Shown here: positions 50,386 to 58,491 of the stretch, piece by piece | Layout: each line of letters opens with the position of its first letter | Numbering within the stretch: position 1 is the first letter of the stretch | Translations under genes and position numbers: made by a program | Source of the DNA: Candidatus Undinarchaeales archaeon | Lineage (GTDB): Archaea > SpSt-1190 > JASMDC01 | Assembly (NCBI GenBank): GCA_030753015.1 | Contig: JASMDC010000002.1 | Location: 62,001-126,000, forward strand | DNA length: 64,000 nt | Reading direction: 5' to 3' | The notes under the pieces: generated by a model | Databases searched by the model: none | Seen by the model: the letters and a program-made list of their open reading frames with translations, nothing else | Told to the model about the DNA's origin: nothing

Positions 50386-51060
50386 TTATAAAGCCTGCCA
50401 CTCGTCGTGGGGCACGGCCTTCCCTCCTGCCTGGATTGCCTCGTTCTGAGGGGGCACCACCGGCACCGCTGTCCCAGCAGGTGGCGTGGGATCCTCAGGA
50501 CCGGCATACCCCTCCGGTGGCCACCGCCATCGCCTGACGGACATCCCCGTGCTGACCACTACGTACCCGGCCAGGCCCACCACCGCGCAGACGACGTAGA
50601 GGGGTGCGAGCACGAACATGAGCACGACGATCCCCCCGAGCTGTTGCTTGGGAGTGGCGGGCTCGGGATTGAACAGGGCGATGGTCCCCCATACCACCAT
50701 GAAATGGAGGAGGACGGCGAACACGGCGATGCCCACGGGGAAGGAGAGGACAAGAGCGGCGCCGTTGTTTTCGGTCCGCTCATAGAGCCACCGGTTCGTC
50801 CATACCGCTACCAGGATGGGGATGACGATGACGTGCAAGGGGGTGACAGCGGCGATGGTCGCCACTATGAAGGCGATGGACGCGTCCCGTACACTTCCCT
50901 TTGAGCTATAGTTGAGGAACGCGACGAATGCACCGACGGCGAGGCTGATGGTGACAAGAGGGTGTGGCCCTAGCGTGGCCAGGGTGGCGAGGATATAGTT
51001 ATCAGCGATGTTGACGGGTGGTCCTTCAAGGCTTTTCAAGGTTTGTTGTGGATGGTCCAA
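50386..51060 (-). CDS. Polytopic membrane protein of unknown function
   Basis: 224 residues. Five or so hydrophobic segments are visible (about 33-50, 60-88, 100-127, 141-166), then a Pro-rich, probably cytoplasmic tail (residues about 178-224). No family was recognised. The start is TTG at 51060, the only start-type codon with a leader placed correctly from the TATA at 51099-51108. The short TTG context is weak, so a downstream start is possible. It shares its promoter with the gene at 51146. Confidence 0.62.
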   Translation of the reverse strand: MDHPQQTLKSLEGPPVNIADNYILATLATLGPHPLVTISLAVGAFVAFLNYSSKGSVRDASIAFIVATIAAVTPLHVIVIPILVAVWTNRWLYERTENNGAALVLSFPVGIAVFAVLLHFMVVWGTIALFNPEPATPKQQLGGIVVLMFVLAPLYVVCAVVGLAGYVVVSTGMSVRRWRWPPEGYAGPEDPTPPAGTAVPVVPPQNEAIQAGGKAVPHDEWQAL

Positions 51061-51075
51061 GGCATCATGAATATT

Positions 51076-51108
51076 GTTACTACTGAAAAGTAGTAAACTT
51101 TATATATC
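51076..51108. promoter_or_regulatory. Divergent promoter with perfect inverted repeat
   Basis: TTACTACT (51077-51084) and AGTAGTAA (51089-51096) are perfect complements around GAAA, followed directly by CTTTATATAT (51099-51108), a TATA readable on both strands. The inverted repeat could be an operator, or a hairpin with a GNRA loop in the minus-strand leader. Confidence 0.5.
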
Positions 51109-51145
51109 ACGGACACCATATACATGGGTAATAATAGGTGAGAGC

Positions 51146-52204
51146 TTGGAGGGCAACGTTGGACCCTACCAGCTCGACACATATCACAACGTATCCCTCT
51201 CGACCTACACTGCACCACGCGCCGATCCTGAACTACGAAGGACCACCGGTCCTGATGGTAGCCCAAACCACAGCTGGTACCCGGGTCCCAAGTACAGCGA
51301 CGATGCATGCGTGGTGGACCCTGAGACCGAGATGGTCTACGAGCTCAAGCTGGACAAGGATAAGGAGGGTGTCGAGCGTCTGCTGAACGGGATGATCCTC
51401 TACGAGGACGCACGCTCGGGAAGACGCGAGGAGCTGACGCTCCGTAACTACCTCGGAGAAAAGGGCGTGGACAACCTCCTACCCTTCCTCGGCTACGGCT
51501 CGAACCGGAACCCGGCACAGATGGTCGACAAGTTCTCGGAGAAGAGCTTTTCAAAGTACGAGGAGCTGTTCGATATCAAGTTGACACCTGACGAGCATCG
51601 GGCAGCACAGGATCCCATCGTCATGGTAAAGGGAAAGGGCCCTGGGAACGTTGTGTACATCAACCGTGTATCCCATAACTACCAGCAGCCGTTCGCTCTC
51701 TACGTCCCTCCTTCAAAGGAGACCGCGGGAGAGGCAGAGGCATGGGTGACCTTCATCACCGATCGTCAGGTCCGACCTCTGCACGCGTCAGAGAACCTGT
51801 ACAATCCTGATAGTCACTACGACCTCGTCAAGATGGCGGTGGAGACTCCCGTTGGTAAAATGGAAGCCCTCGCCTATGGCCAGGTGGGCACAACCCACGT
51901 GCTCACGAACGACAAGGGAGAGCCAGTTCGCCTGAGCGCCATCGACTCTTACGGCTCGACTATCACCGATGAGCGGGAGACACCAGAGGTCATTGACATG
52001 ATCCGGGGCTGGGTCAACAAGGACCTCGGGACGAGCTACTCGACCATCGAGGAGTTCCAGAACGACTTCGAGAAGGACAAGGATTTCGCCAACCGGGTGA
52101 ACGCCTACATCGCCAAGAAGCACTCCCGTGACATCGAGATCGCAGATGCGTTCGAGAAGGTCGAGGATCCCGGAGCCCTTTCCGCCTGGAGCATTGCGCG
52201 CTGA
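51146..52204 (+). CDS. Gamma-glutamylcyclotransferase-like protein, uncertain start
   Basis: 352 residues if it starts at the TTG at 51146. The frame is open further upstream, but that part lies before the predicted transcription start (about 51130). The central segment LPFLGYGSNRNPAQMVDKF resembles the substrate-binding YGSNxNP loop of gamma-glutamylcyclotransferases, and GNVVYINRVSHNYQQPF and GKMEALAYGQVGTTHVL could be later strands of that fold. A long C-terminal part (RGWVNKDLGTSYSTIEEF) is not recognised. If correct it would act on a gamma-glutamyl amide. Confidence in the family is modest; the gene itself looks real. Confidence 0.55.
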   Translation: MEGNVGPYQLDTYHNVSLSTYTAPRADPELRRTTGPDGSPNHSWYPGPKYSDDACVVDPETEMVYELKLDKDKEGVERLLNGMILYEDARSGRREELTLRNYLGEKGVDNLLPFLGYGSNRNPAQMVDKFSEKSFSKYEELFDIKLTPDEHRAAQDPIVMVKGKGPGNVVYINRVSHNYQQPFALYVPPSKETAGEAEAWVTFITDRQVRPLHASENLYNPDSHYDLVKMAVETPVGKMEALAYGQVGTTHVLTNDKGEPVRLSAIDSYGSTITDERETPEVIDMIRGWVNKDLGTSYSTIEEFQNDFEKDKDFANRVNAYIAKKHSRDIEIADAFEKVEDPGALSAWSIAR

Positions 52205-52254
52205 GCTACTCCCAGGGGCAACCATTATAAGCTGTCCATGTCCTAGGCACCGCC

Positions 52255-52917
52255 ATGGCCGAGCTCCTGATGAAGGACACTCGTGAGCGTATCCGATGCG
52301 GTAAGATCGTGGCCCTGGCGCGCACGTACCGCAAGCATGCCGAGGAGATGCATGCAGAGCTCCCGCCGGACCCAGTGCTCTTCCTCAAGCCCGCATCCGC
52401 GGTCATCCACGACGGTGGCACGGTCGTGCTCCCAACCCGATCGCAAGATGTTCATCACGAGGTCGAGCTCGGGATCGTCATCGGTGACAGATGCAGCCAT
52501 ATCCCCGAGGAAGGTGCCCTGGACCACGTGCTCGGGTACCTGCTCGGTCTGGACCTCACCGCCCGCGACGTGCAGGCCGAGGCGAAGAAGAAGGGCCTGC
52601 CATGGTCCATCGCCAAGGGATTCGACACCTTCGCACCTCTCAGTCCCATAATCCCCCAGGACGCTGTTCCCGATCCACACGACCTCGACCTTGAGCTACG
52701 GGTGAACGGTCAGGTGCGCCAGAGCTCGAACACGCGCAACATGGTCCATTCGGTGGCGCGGATCATCTCCTTCGTCTCTGACATAATGACGCTGGAGCGA
52801 GGCGATGTCATTCTCACCGGCACCCCCGAAGGCGTCGGGCCCGTAGTCGACGGCGACGTGCTCGAGGCCTCCCTGGGAGACCTCCTTACCATCAAAGTGG
52901 ACGCCAAGCGTTCCTAG
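52255..52917 (+). CDS. Fumarylacetoacetate hydrolase-family protein
   Basis: 220 residues. Metal-binding acidic residues are in VHHEVELGIVIGDR and LLGLDLTARDVQAEAKKKGL; family segments IAKGFDTFAPLSP and GDVILTGTPEGVGP are clear. Small FAH-family members are hydrolases, decarboxylases or oxaloacetate tautomerases acting on 2-oxo acids. CATTATAAG at 52224-52232 is 26 bp from the ATG (leaderless). The stop overlaps that of the convergent dehydrogenase within a CTAG. Confidence 0.88.
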   Translation: MAELLMKDTRERIRCGKIVALARTYRKHAEEMHAELPPDPVLFLKPASAVIHDGGTVVLPTRSQDVHHEVELGIVIGDRCSHIPEEGALDHVLGYLLGLDLTARDVQAEAKKKGLPWSIAKGFDTFAPLSPIIPQDAVPDPHDLDLELRVNGQVRQSSNTRNMVHSVARIISFVSDIMTLERGDVILTGTPEGVGPVVDGDVLEASLGDLLTIKVDAKRS

Positions 52918-54017
52918 AAGTATTCATCGTAGCCCTTGATACCCAGCTCGTCACGCACGGTGGCGAGATCCTTGAGAAGATTGGAATTGGCCGGGATGCC
53001 CTCCTGTCGGATGCGCTGCTCGTTTTCTCGTTCCTTCTCCCCCGCCACATAGATGCGGTCCTGGCCCGGTGCCTTGCGCGAGCACTGTAGCGCGCGCATG
53101 ATGGCGCCGGTCGTGCGCTCGAACTCCTCCAGAGGGAGGAAGTGCTCCACATCGATGGCCAGGAAGAAGTGGCCTAGCCGGAAGTGAGCGGGCGAACCGT
53201 CCTCAGCGAATCCTGAGAGGTCCTTGAGGAACACACCGTTGCAGAACGATGCGGAGAGCACCTCCACCATGGCCGCAAGACCGTAGCCTTTGTGGCCCCC
53301 GTGCTCCTCACCGGCACCACCGATGGCCAGGGCTGCTGCGTTGCCCTTGACCATCTCGCTGAGGATGATGTCGGGGTCCGTAAGACATTCACCCCGAGGA
53401 TCGACGATCGTCCCATCGGGCAGCGGCTTCTCCTCGCGAGCGGCGCACTCAACCTTTCCCCGCTGGATGATGGCGGTCGCCCCGTCGAAGCAGAAGGGGA
53501 AGCCCTGGTCCGAGGGTGCGGCGAACGCGATGGGATTCGTGCCCATCATGGGCTCGGTGCCGAAGGTGGGCGGGATGGAGGGCCTTGCGTTGGTGAAACA
53601 GAAGCCCACCATGCCCTCGGCAGCCGCCATGAGCGGGTAGTACCCGGCGATCCCGAAGTGGGTACCGTTGCGCACCGCGACCGCACCTGTGCCGTACCGC
53701 TTCGCCTTGTCCATGGCCATGCGCATGGCACGATTGGCGATTGGGTGGCCCATACCATGGTGCCCGTCGATCAGTGCCGTGGTCTCCGTCTCCTTCACGA
53801 TCTCGAACTCGGTGGTGGGCAGGTGCCGGCCCGAGACGATCCGGTCGTAGTAGTACTTCAGCCGTCCCACGCCATGGGACTCGATGCCCCGCAGATCGCT
53901 GGAGATGAGGACGTCGGTCGAGATCCGAGCATCCTCCTCCGGAACACCAAGAGCGATGAAGACGTCCGTCATGAAGCGTTCGACCACGTCGGTAGGAAGA
54001 TACGAGCGTTCTGCCAT
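52914..54017 (-). CDS. LDH2/MDH2-family NAD(P)-dependent 2-hydroxyacid dehydrogenase
   Basis: 367 residues of the malate/L-sulfolactate/ureidoglycolate dehydrogenase type. Hallmarks are SDLRGIESHGVGRLKYYYDR, RNGTHFGIAGYYPLMAAAEG, FGTEPMMGTNPIAFAAP, GGHKGYGLAAMVEVLSA and HFRLGHFFLAIDVEHF. It interconverts a 2-hydroxy acid and its 2-oxo acid with a nicotinamide cofactor. The substrate cannot be fixed from sequence. CAAATAAAAC near 54041-54050 lies 28 bp from the ATG (leaderless). The stop overlaps the convergent FAH gene by 4 nt. Confidence 0.9.
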   Translation of the reverse strand: MAERSYLPTDVVERFMTDVFIALGVPEEDARISTDVLISSDLRGIESHGVGRLKYYYDRIVSGRHLPTTEFEIVKETETTALIDGHHGMGHPIANRAMRMAMDKAKRYGTGAVAVRNGTHFGIAGYYPLMAAAEGMVGFCFTNARPSIPPTFGTEPMMGTNPIAFAAPSDQGFPFCFDGATAIIQRGKVECAAREEKPLPDGTIVDPRGECLTDPDIILSEMVKGNAAALAIGGAGEEHGGHKGYGLAAMVEVLSASFCNGVFLKDLSGFAEDGSPAHFRLGHFFLAIDVEHFLPLEEFERTTGAIMRALQCSRKAPGQDRIYVAGEKERENEQRIRQEGIPANSNLLKDLATVRDELGIKGYDEYF

Positions 54018-54066
54018 AGGGTCGCTATGGGCCGCCTAGAGTTTTATTTGTTGTCCGGAGACGTTC

Positions 54067-54684
54067 TCACAGGTCCCGCAGGAACACGCGAGCAGGCGCA
54101 CCTTCGCCGTCCTTCACCTTCAGCGGGGCGCAGATGAGCTCGTACCTGCCGGGGCTCACGTGCGAGAGGTTCAAACCCTCGATAATGACTATCCCCGCAT
54201 TAAAGAGGGCCATGTGAGTGGGGTGATTCTGGCTGCCGGGAGGGTCCACGGAGAGGTAGTCCACACCCACCAGCTTTACCTTCTTCTCGGCAAGGAACCG
54301 GGCGGCCTCCTCGTCCAGGTACACGTAGTCCTCCCTGAATGATCGACCCAAAGAGCCCGCGTTCCCCGTACGGAACAGCACCCGCTCGACACCGTCCCAG
54401 TGATGGGTGGTCAGCTCCTCCCGGGTGATGCGCCGGGGGTGGGTGACCTCCACGACCACCGCAGGGCCAACGAGCACGTCGGGTGGAATGGCATCGATGG
54501 TCGAGCCTCCCTCTACCATATGGGCCAGTGCGTCGACATGGGTGCCCGTGTGGGCGCCTAGTTGTAGCTTGGAGAGGGCGCACCCTTCGGCGACGGTCGA
54601 CACGACCTCGCGCGTGAAGGGCGGATCGCCCGGGTAGATGGTCATGCCCTCACGCAGGCTCACGGTGATATCGTGGATCGCCAT
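54067..54684 (-). CDS. Cyclase-family metal-dependent hydrolase (kynurenine formamidase-like)
   Basis: 205 residues from the ATG at 54684 (MAIHDITVSLREGMTIYPGD). The metal motif HTGTHVDALAHMVEGGSTID matches HxGTHxDxxxH of the cyclase/formamidase family, with Ala replacing the usual Pro. LVGVDYLSVDPPGSQNHPTH and GIVIIEGLNLSHVSPGRYEL are also typical. It probably hydrolyses an N-formyl or amide bond. An in-frame ATG at 54711 is less likely given the TATA near 54720-54731. Confidence 0.85.
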   Translation of the reverse strand: MAIHDITVSLREGMTIYPGDPPFTREVVSTVAEGCALSKLQLGAHTGTHVDALAHMVEGGSTIDAIPPDVLVGPAVVVEVTHPRRITREELTTHHWDGVERVLFRTGNAGSLGRSFREDYVYLDEEAARFLAEKKVKLVGVDYLSVDPPGSQNHPTHMALFNAGIVIIEGLNLSHVSPGRYELICAPLKVKDGEGAPARVFLRDL

Positions 54685-54719
54685 GGTTCCCCTATCCCGC
54701 GCCCCCGACACGACCGGAG

Positions 54720-54731
54720 ACTTTTATGTTT
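54720..54731. promoter_or_regulatory. Shared TATA region between the cyclase gene and the 54766 gene
   Basis: ACTTTTATGTTT reads as a TATA-like element on both strands, 40 bp from each start codon (54684 minus, 54766 plus). The plus-strand gene also has AAGGTGG just upstream of its ATG. Confidence 0.45.
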
Positions 54732-54765
54732 ACTTGTTTGGTGTCAGCACATTCCAAGGTGGACA

Positions 54766-55731
54766 ATGATGAGCAAGGCTTGGGACTACCGGCTCGAACG
54801 GCGGACGATCAAGGGCATCCGGGTGTACCGGGTGGTGATGGAAGGCATACCCGAGCGGACCTACATCATCGACGAGCAGTACGGCAGGGAGATGCTATTC
54901 AAGCCGTGGCTGGTCGGTGAGCCGCTCCAGGCCACCTCGCTCGAGGCCATGAAGAACGCGCTCAAGGTCGCGGCCGAGCTCGTCCCCCTCAACGACACGC
55001 CCCAGGGCGAGGTCGTCGAGGTCATCCTCCTCAGCGGGGGACTGTATTATCATATAGAGCGTGCCTTTCAGAAGGTGTTCGGCGAGCAATTGCCTATCAA
55101 CTTCCTGGGCGTCAAGCGGCATCCAGTGGGCGACGATGGTGACTTCACCGCCGAGGTCACCTACAAGAACTTCGAGGCCATGCCCGAGACGGGACACATC
55201 CATCTCCTGACCGGCGATACGGTCGCCACGGGCAGCTCTGTCGAGGCCGCCTACGCTGCCATCCTTGAGGACTTCCAGCAACGGCCCGGGCTCAAGTGGG
55301 CATCGGCCAGCATGTTCAGCCTCGGCGGCTCAGGCCAGAGCCTCAAGCTGTTCAAGCGGCTAGAGGACCGTATCCGTGAGGTATACCCCGCCTTCCACAT
55401 GAACGTGTTCTACTCGACCGCTGCAATGGACATGAAGAAGGACGGTACGACCCTTTCTTTCCTCGGCCCCCACGCGGTGCACAGCGCTGACCTGCGCGAG
55501 GAGGTCATCGAGGCCCTGGGCCCCTACGTGGCCGAGCGCCAGTGCCGTATCGGTGACTGGGGGAACCGCAACAAGAATCCCAGCGGGTACATCGAGGAGC
55601 TCGAGGGCGAGGTCGAGCAGTTGGCTGCCGGCAGCCCGGACGCACGTTCGCGTGAGGTCATCGACCAGATGCGCGAGCAGCTGGCGCTCATGAAGCAGCG
55701 CCTGGCCAGGTCCCTCAACTGCCGCTACTGA
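54766..55731 (+). CDS. Phosphoribosyltransferase-fold-like protein
   Basis: 321 residues from ATG 54766 (a second ATG follows at once; MMSKAWDYRLERRTIKGIRV). AAGGTGG lies just upstream. The middle part IHLLTGDTVATGSSVEAAYA resembles the ribose-phosphate loop of type I phosphoribosyltransferases, and EVVEVILLSGGLYYHIERAF could be an earlier strand-loop. The C-terminus is a charged coiled-coil (GYIEELEGEVEQLAAGSPDA ... LALMKQRLARSL). The substrate and true family are unknown. Head-to-head with the cyclase gene. Confidence 0.6.
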   Translation: MMSKAWDYRLERRTIKGIRVYRVVMEGIPERTYIIDEQYGREMLFKPWLVGEPLQATSLEAMKNALKVAAELVPLNDTPQGEVVEVILLSGGLYYHIERAFQKVFGEQLPINFLGVKRHPVGDDGDFTAEVTYKNFEAMPETGHIHLLTGDTVATGSSVEAAYAAILEDFQQRPGLKWASASMFSLGGSGQSLKLFKRLEDRIREVYPAFHMNVFYSTAAMDMKKDGTTLSFLGPHAVHSADLREEVIEALGPYVAERQCRIGDWGNRNKNPSGYIEELEGEVEQLAAGSPDARSREVIDQMREQLALMKQRLARSLNCRY

Positions 55732-55751
55732 ACCTGCAACGAAGGGGATCC

Positions 55752-56243
55752 TTAGCGGACCTCGACATCGAGCTCAGGATTCGCCTCGGCGAACTTCTTT
55801 CGGAAGGCGTCGGAGTCGAAGGTGACGGTCCGGGGCTCCGCGTCCAGGTCGACGTTGTAGTAGAAGAGGTGCGAGCCCTGTTCGATGTGATGGATGGCAG
55901 GGAACAGTAGGAGCGCACCAACGCCCATGAGCGGGAGAGGGAGGGAGCTAGTTCCGTCACCCAAGGATCCGAAACCAAGGGCGATCATGAGCACAGAGCC
56001 GGCCAGGTACGGGGCAGCGGCGACCAGTCTGGCCTTCCGCGCTTTTCCCATGCAGTCGCTACAGACATGGGTCGTCGCCCATAGGGACTGGCCCCTACTT
56101 GCGGCCTTTCGGTCCTTTCCCTCGGCCCGGGATTCCGCGACTGGCTCCGCCTCCCAGCGGTTCTCCTCCTTATATAGCGTCGCGTCCTCTTCTGTCGCGC
56201 CGCATCCGATGCAGGCCGTGGGCCATTTCGCTTTCAACGCCAT
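55752..56243 (-). CDS. Zinc-finger-like membrane protein
   Basis: 163 residues. A possible treble-clef or ribbon with CIGCGATEEDATLY and CSDCMGKARK (two CxxC pairs about 50 residues apart). Two membrane segments follow (about residues 72-92 and 98-118) and a charged C-terminal part. No family was recognised. ATG start, with a TATA about 42 bp upstream shared with the pseudogene at 56314. Confidence 0.65.
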   Translation of the reverse strand: MALKAKWPTACIGCGATEEDATLYKEENRWEAEPVAESRAEGKDRKAASRGQSLWATTHVCSDCMGKARKARLVAAAPYLAGSVLMIALGFGSLGDGTSSLPLPLMGVGALLLFPAIHHIEQGSHLFYYNVDLDAEPRTVTFDSDAFRKKFAEANPELDVEVR

Positions 56244-56281
56244 GTGACCATCCTCATTAAGAGTACCCCCCCGAAGAGTAT

Positions 56282-56291
56282 GTTATAAAAA
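56282..56291. promoter_or_regulatory. Shared TATA region
   Basis: GTTATAAAAA; its centre is about 27 bp before the pseudogene ATG at 56314 and 43 bp before the minus-strand ATG at 56243. On the plus strand the spacing fits leaderless initiation. Confidence 0.45.
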
Positions 56292-56313
56292 CCATTTCGG
56301 ACCGAGCCCTTGC

Positions 56314-56439
56314 ATGAAGGTTGTAGCTTTCAACGGAAGCGCCCAGAAGGACGGCAACACCGCCATCCTCATCAACATGGTGCTGGACGAGCTCTAGAAG
56401 GAAGGGATCGAGACCGAGCTGGTGCAGCTTGCTGAGTAG
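56314..56439 (+). pseudogene. Remnant of an NADPH-dependent FMN reductase / flavodoxin-like gene
   Basis: The frame reads MKVVAFNGSAQKDGNTAILI, then NMVLDEL, an in-frame TAG (56395-56397), KEGIETELVQLAE and a second TAG (56437-56439). The first part is the FMN-phosphate loop of the iron-sulfur flavoprotein/FMN reductase family (GSPRKDGNT-type), and the part after the first TAG continues the same family. The body of the enzyme is missing. A TATA box at leaderless distance remains. So it is a decayed, truncated copy; TAG decoding as an amino acid would not restore a full gene. Confidence 0.75.
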
Positions 56440-56468
56440 TCGAGGGTCCAGCGGGGAGCGGATGTACG

Positions 56469-57848
56469 TCATGCAGGGGGCAGAAGTTCGTCCCCTTTGT
56501 TCTCCTCCTCGTAATCGAGGAAGACAGCGATCTCCTCGGCCAGTCCCGTGATGGTGCCCCTGTCCTCGCCGAAGGCGATGATCTCGATGGGGGCCTTCTC
56601 CCCCTCCTTCCCGGCCTTGCGGTAACGGATGACCAGACCGAACTCACGGTTGCTGTGTCGCTCCTTGGCGAAGTACTTGCCAACCCACTCCTCGTCGGAC
56701 TCCCAGCGCTCGGCTATGGGCTCCAGCACACTGCACCGCTCCTTGAGCCCGTCGATGACGGGGTTCTGCTCCTGAGTGCTCTTCCTGCGCCGTGTCACCG
56801 TCTCCATGTGCCCGAGCTTCTCATCGAACTCCTCTTCGGATATGGCGGTCTTCACCATGAACGAGCAGAGGCAGGGGACCGGCACCTCCTTAAGGGGAAC
56901 GGTGACGCGCTCCCCGCGCCTGTCAAGGTAGGTGACCGTCCCGTGGATGTTCCCCGTCACACGCTGGATGGGGATGAGCCGGAACACCGCTGTCATCCGC
57001 TCCTCGGCCTCGACATCGCCCATCTCCAGCGGGAGCACAGCAGGCTCCTTCACCTTGAGATGCTCAGGGACCTCCAAGTGCACCTCTACCTTCCGGATGG
57101 CGAAGGTGGAGTGGTTGAGCACGGTGAGCGTGAGCTTGACTTGGCCGCTCTCGAGAGCGATGTCCCGCAGCAGCTCCACCCGCTCCTCACCGAGAGTATG
57201 CCGCTTGGCGAGCTTCAGAGCACCCCAGCCCATCCCGGCCAGGGCCACAAGGGCCATCAGGATCTCCTTCCACTTCAGCAGCTCGTCGGCCTTCTTGACC
57301 ACGTCGACGGGCGCTTGGCTATCGTTCGACGTGCCATAGCTTCCCTGCGGGGGGACGGTCCACTCCTGTCCGGTCCTGGAACACGTCGTGCACTCCTTCC
57401 AGTCGGCGGTCGTGCAGTTGGCGGGATCGTCCTTGGTGCAGGAATAGAGCTTGTCGATCATCGTCGGGAAAGAGATTATAACATCTCCAGGCGCGAACTG
57501 GTCCACGAGCACTTGCCATCCAGCTTGCGGTATACCGACGAAATGATCCTTGCCTCTGGAGACGACCTTCATCCCGGTCAGGTCGAGATCGATACCGTTT
57601 GTCACGGTCATGTCCCTGAGCTTAAGGACGATCCGTGCGTCCTGATGCTCCAGCTCCAGCAGGTACCCGCTCCCAGCGCCCAGTTCGGAGAATGTGCCGA
57701 TGAGCCGCTTTGTACCGTCCGGGAAGAACACCGTCCCGCTCCACGTGTGATGGAGCTTCATGTAGAAGTTGACATGCTGTGCCTGGCCGATGGAGATGAT
57801 GATGGCAAGGACTATGAACATGAACGCGACACGTGCATGCCTTCCCAC
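56469..57848 (-). CDS. Membrane protein with two helices and large outer domain
   Basis: 459 residues from the GTG at 57848, giving a clean signal sequence or first helix (VAFMFIVLAIIISIGQAQ). A TATA (CTTTATTAAT, 57871-57880) lies 28 bp upstream. An ATG at 57908 is also in frame but lies outside that promoter. After a beta-rich domain with a Cys cluster (YSCTKDDPANCTTADWKECTTC), a second helix (WKEILMALVALAGMGWGALK) is followed by an Ig-like segment and a charged C-terminal domain (GLVIRYRKAGKEGEKAPIEI). No family was recognised. Confidence 0.65.
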   Translation of the reverse strand: MGRHARVAFMFIVLAIIISIGQAQHVNFYMKLHHTWSGTVFFPDGTKRLIGTFSELGAGSGYLLELEHQDARIVLKLRDMTVTNGIDLDLTGMKVVSRGKDHFVGIPQAGWQVLVDQFAPGDVIISFPTMIDKLYSCTKDDPANCTTADWKECTTCSRTGQEWTVPPQGSYGTSNDSQAPVDVVKKADELLKWKEILMALVALAGMGWGALKLAKRHTLGEERVELLRDIALESGQVKLTLTVLNHSTFAIRKVEVHLEVPEHLKVKEPAVLPLEMGDVEAEERMTAVFRLIPIQRVTGNIHGTVTYLDRRGERVTVPLKEVPVPCLCSFMVKTAISEEEFDEKLGHMETVTRRRKSTQEQNPVIDGLKERCSVLEPIAERWESDEEWVGKYFAKERHSNREFGLVIRYRKAGKEGEKAPIEIIAFGEDRGTITGLAEEIAVFLDYEEENKGDELLPPA

Positions 57849-57870
57849 ACCTTGGCGTCCGCCACTGCCA

Positions 57871-57880
57871 ATTAATAAAG
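57871..57880. promoter_or_regulatory. Shared TATA region between the 57848 gene and the permease
   Basis: ATTAATAAAG; on the minus strand it is 28 bp from the GTG at 57848 (leaderless), on the plus strand it predicts a leader of about 19 nt before ATG 57921, which contains GAGGT. Confidence 0.45.
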
Positions 57881-57920
57881 GTTCTTTTTGTTGTCCGGAT
57901 GACCTCATTGAGGTACTCGT

Positions 57921-58436
57921 ATGAAAGAAAAAAGGAGGCGTTCATCGATGTTGGTACCGACATTACTGATGGGAGCACTCGCGCTCGTGCTCCTCTACAT
58001 AGGTCATTCAAGAGGGGAGGGTCAGCATCTCACCGGTCTGAGGGCGGGCCTAGATATGACGGTGCAGGTCATGCCCCTCCTGATAGCAGCGTTCGTCGTG
58101 GCAGGGATGGTCCAGGTGCCCGATGAGCTCGTAACGGAATGGGTGGGAGCGGAATCCGGTCCAAAGGGGATACTCGTCGGCTCTGCCGCCGGAGCGCTCG
58201 CTCCCGGAGGACCTTATGTGAGCTTCCCACTTGCGGCCGGTTTTCTCAAAGCAGGAGCCAGCGTGGGGACCATGGTCGCGTTCGTGACGGTGTGGTCGCT
58301 CTGGTCGGTCCACCGCCTGCCGATGGAAGTGGGTATCCTCGGATGGAAGTTCACGCTCGTCCACATGGCCAGCACGATCCTATTCCCTCCGATTGCCGGT
58401 CTCATCGCACACACTTTCTTTTCGGGAGCGACGTGA
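57921..58436 (+). CDS. Half-size ArsP/UPF0718-type permease
   Basis: 171 residues. Four or five membrane helices are visible (about 11-29, 50-66, 77-95, 107-129, 145-165). The segments LVGSAAGALAPGGPYVSFPL and FLKAGASVGTMVAFVTVWSL match one half of the COG0701 permeases (ArsP_1, UPF0718), which usually have two such halves. So it may work as a homodimer. GAGGT precedes the ATG at 57921; an ATG at 57948 also has a good AGGAGG. The exported substrate is unknown. Confidence 0.75.
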   Translation: MKEKRRRSSMLVPTLLMGALALVLLYIGHSRGEGQHLTGLRAGLDMTVQVMPLLIAAFVVAGMVQVPDELVTEWVGAESGPKGILVGSAAGALAPGGPYVSFPLAAGFLKAGASVGTMVAFVTVWSLWSVHRLPMEVGILGWKFTLVHMASTILFPPIAGLIAHTFFSGAT

Positions 58437-58491
58437 ACGGGATACTTTGACACCTTACGCTTACTTGCTATTATGGATACGTCACCCGGTC

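Noticed and set aside
56655..57875. 406-codon plus-strand open frame opposite the two-helix membrane protein
   Set aside because: The minus frame has a signal sequence, membrane helices and a TATA at the right distance; the plus frame has none.
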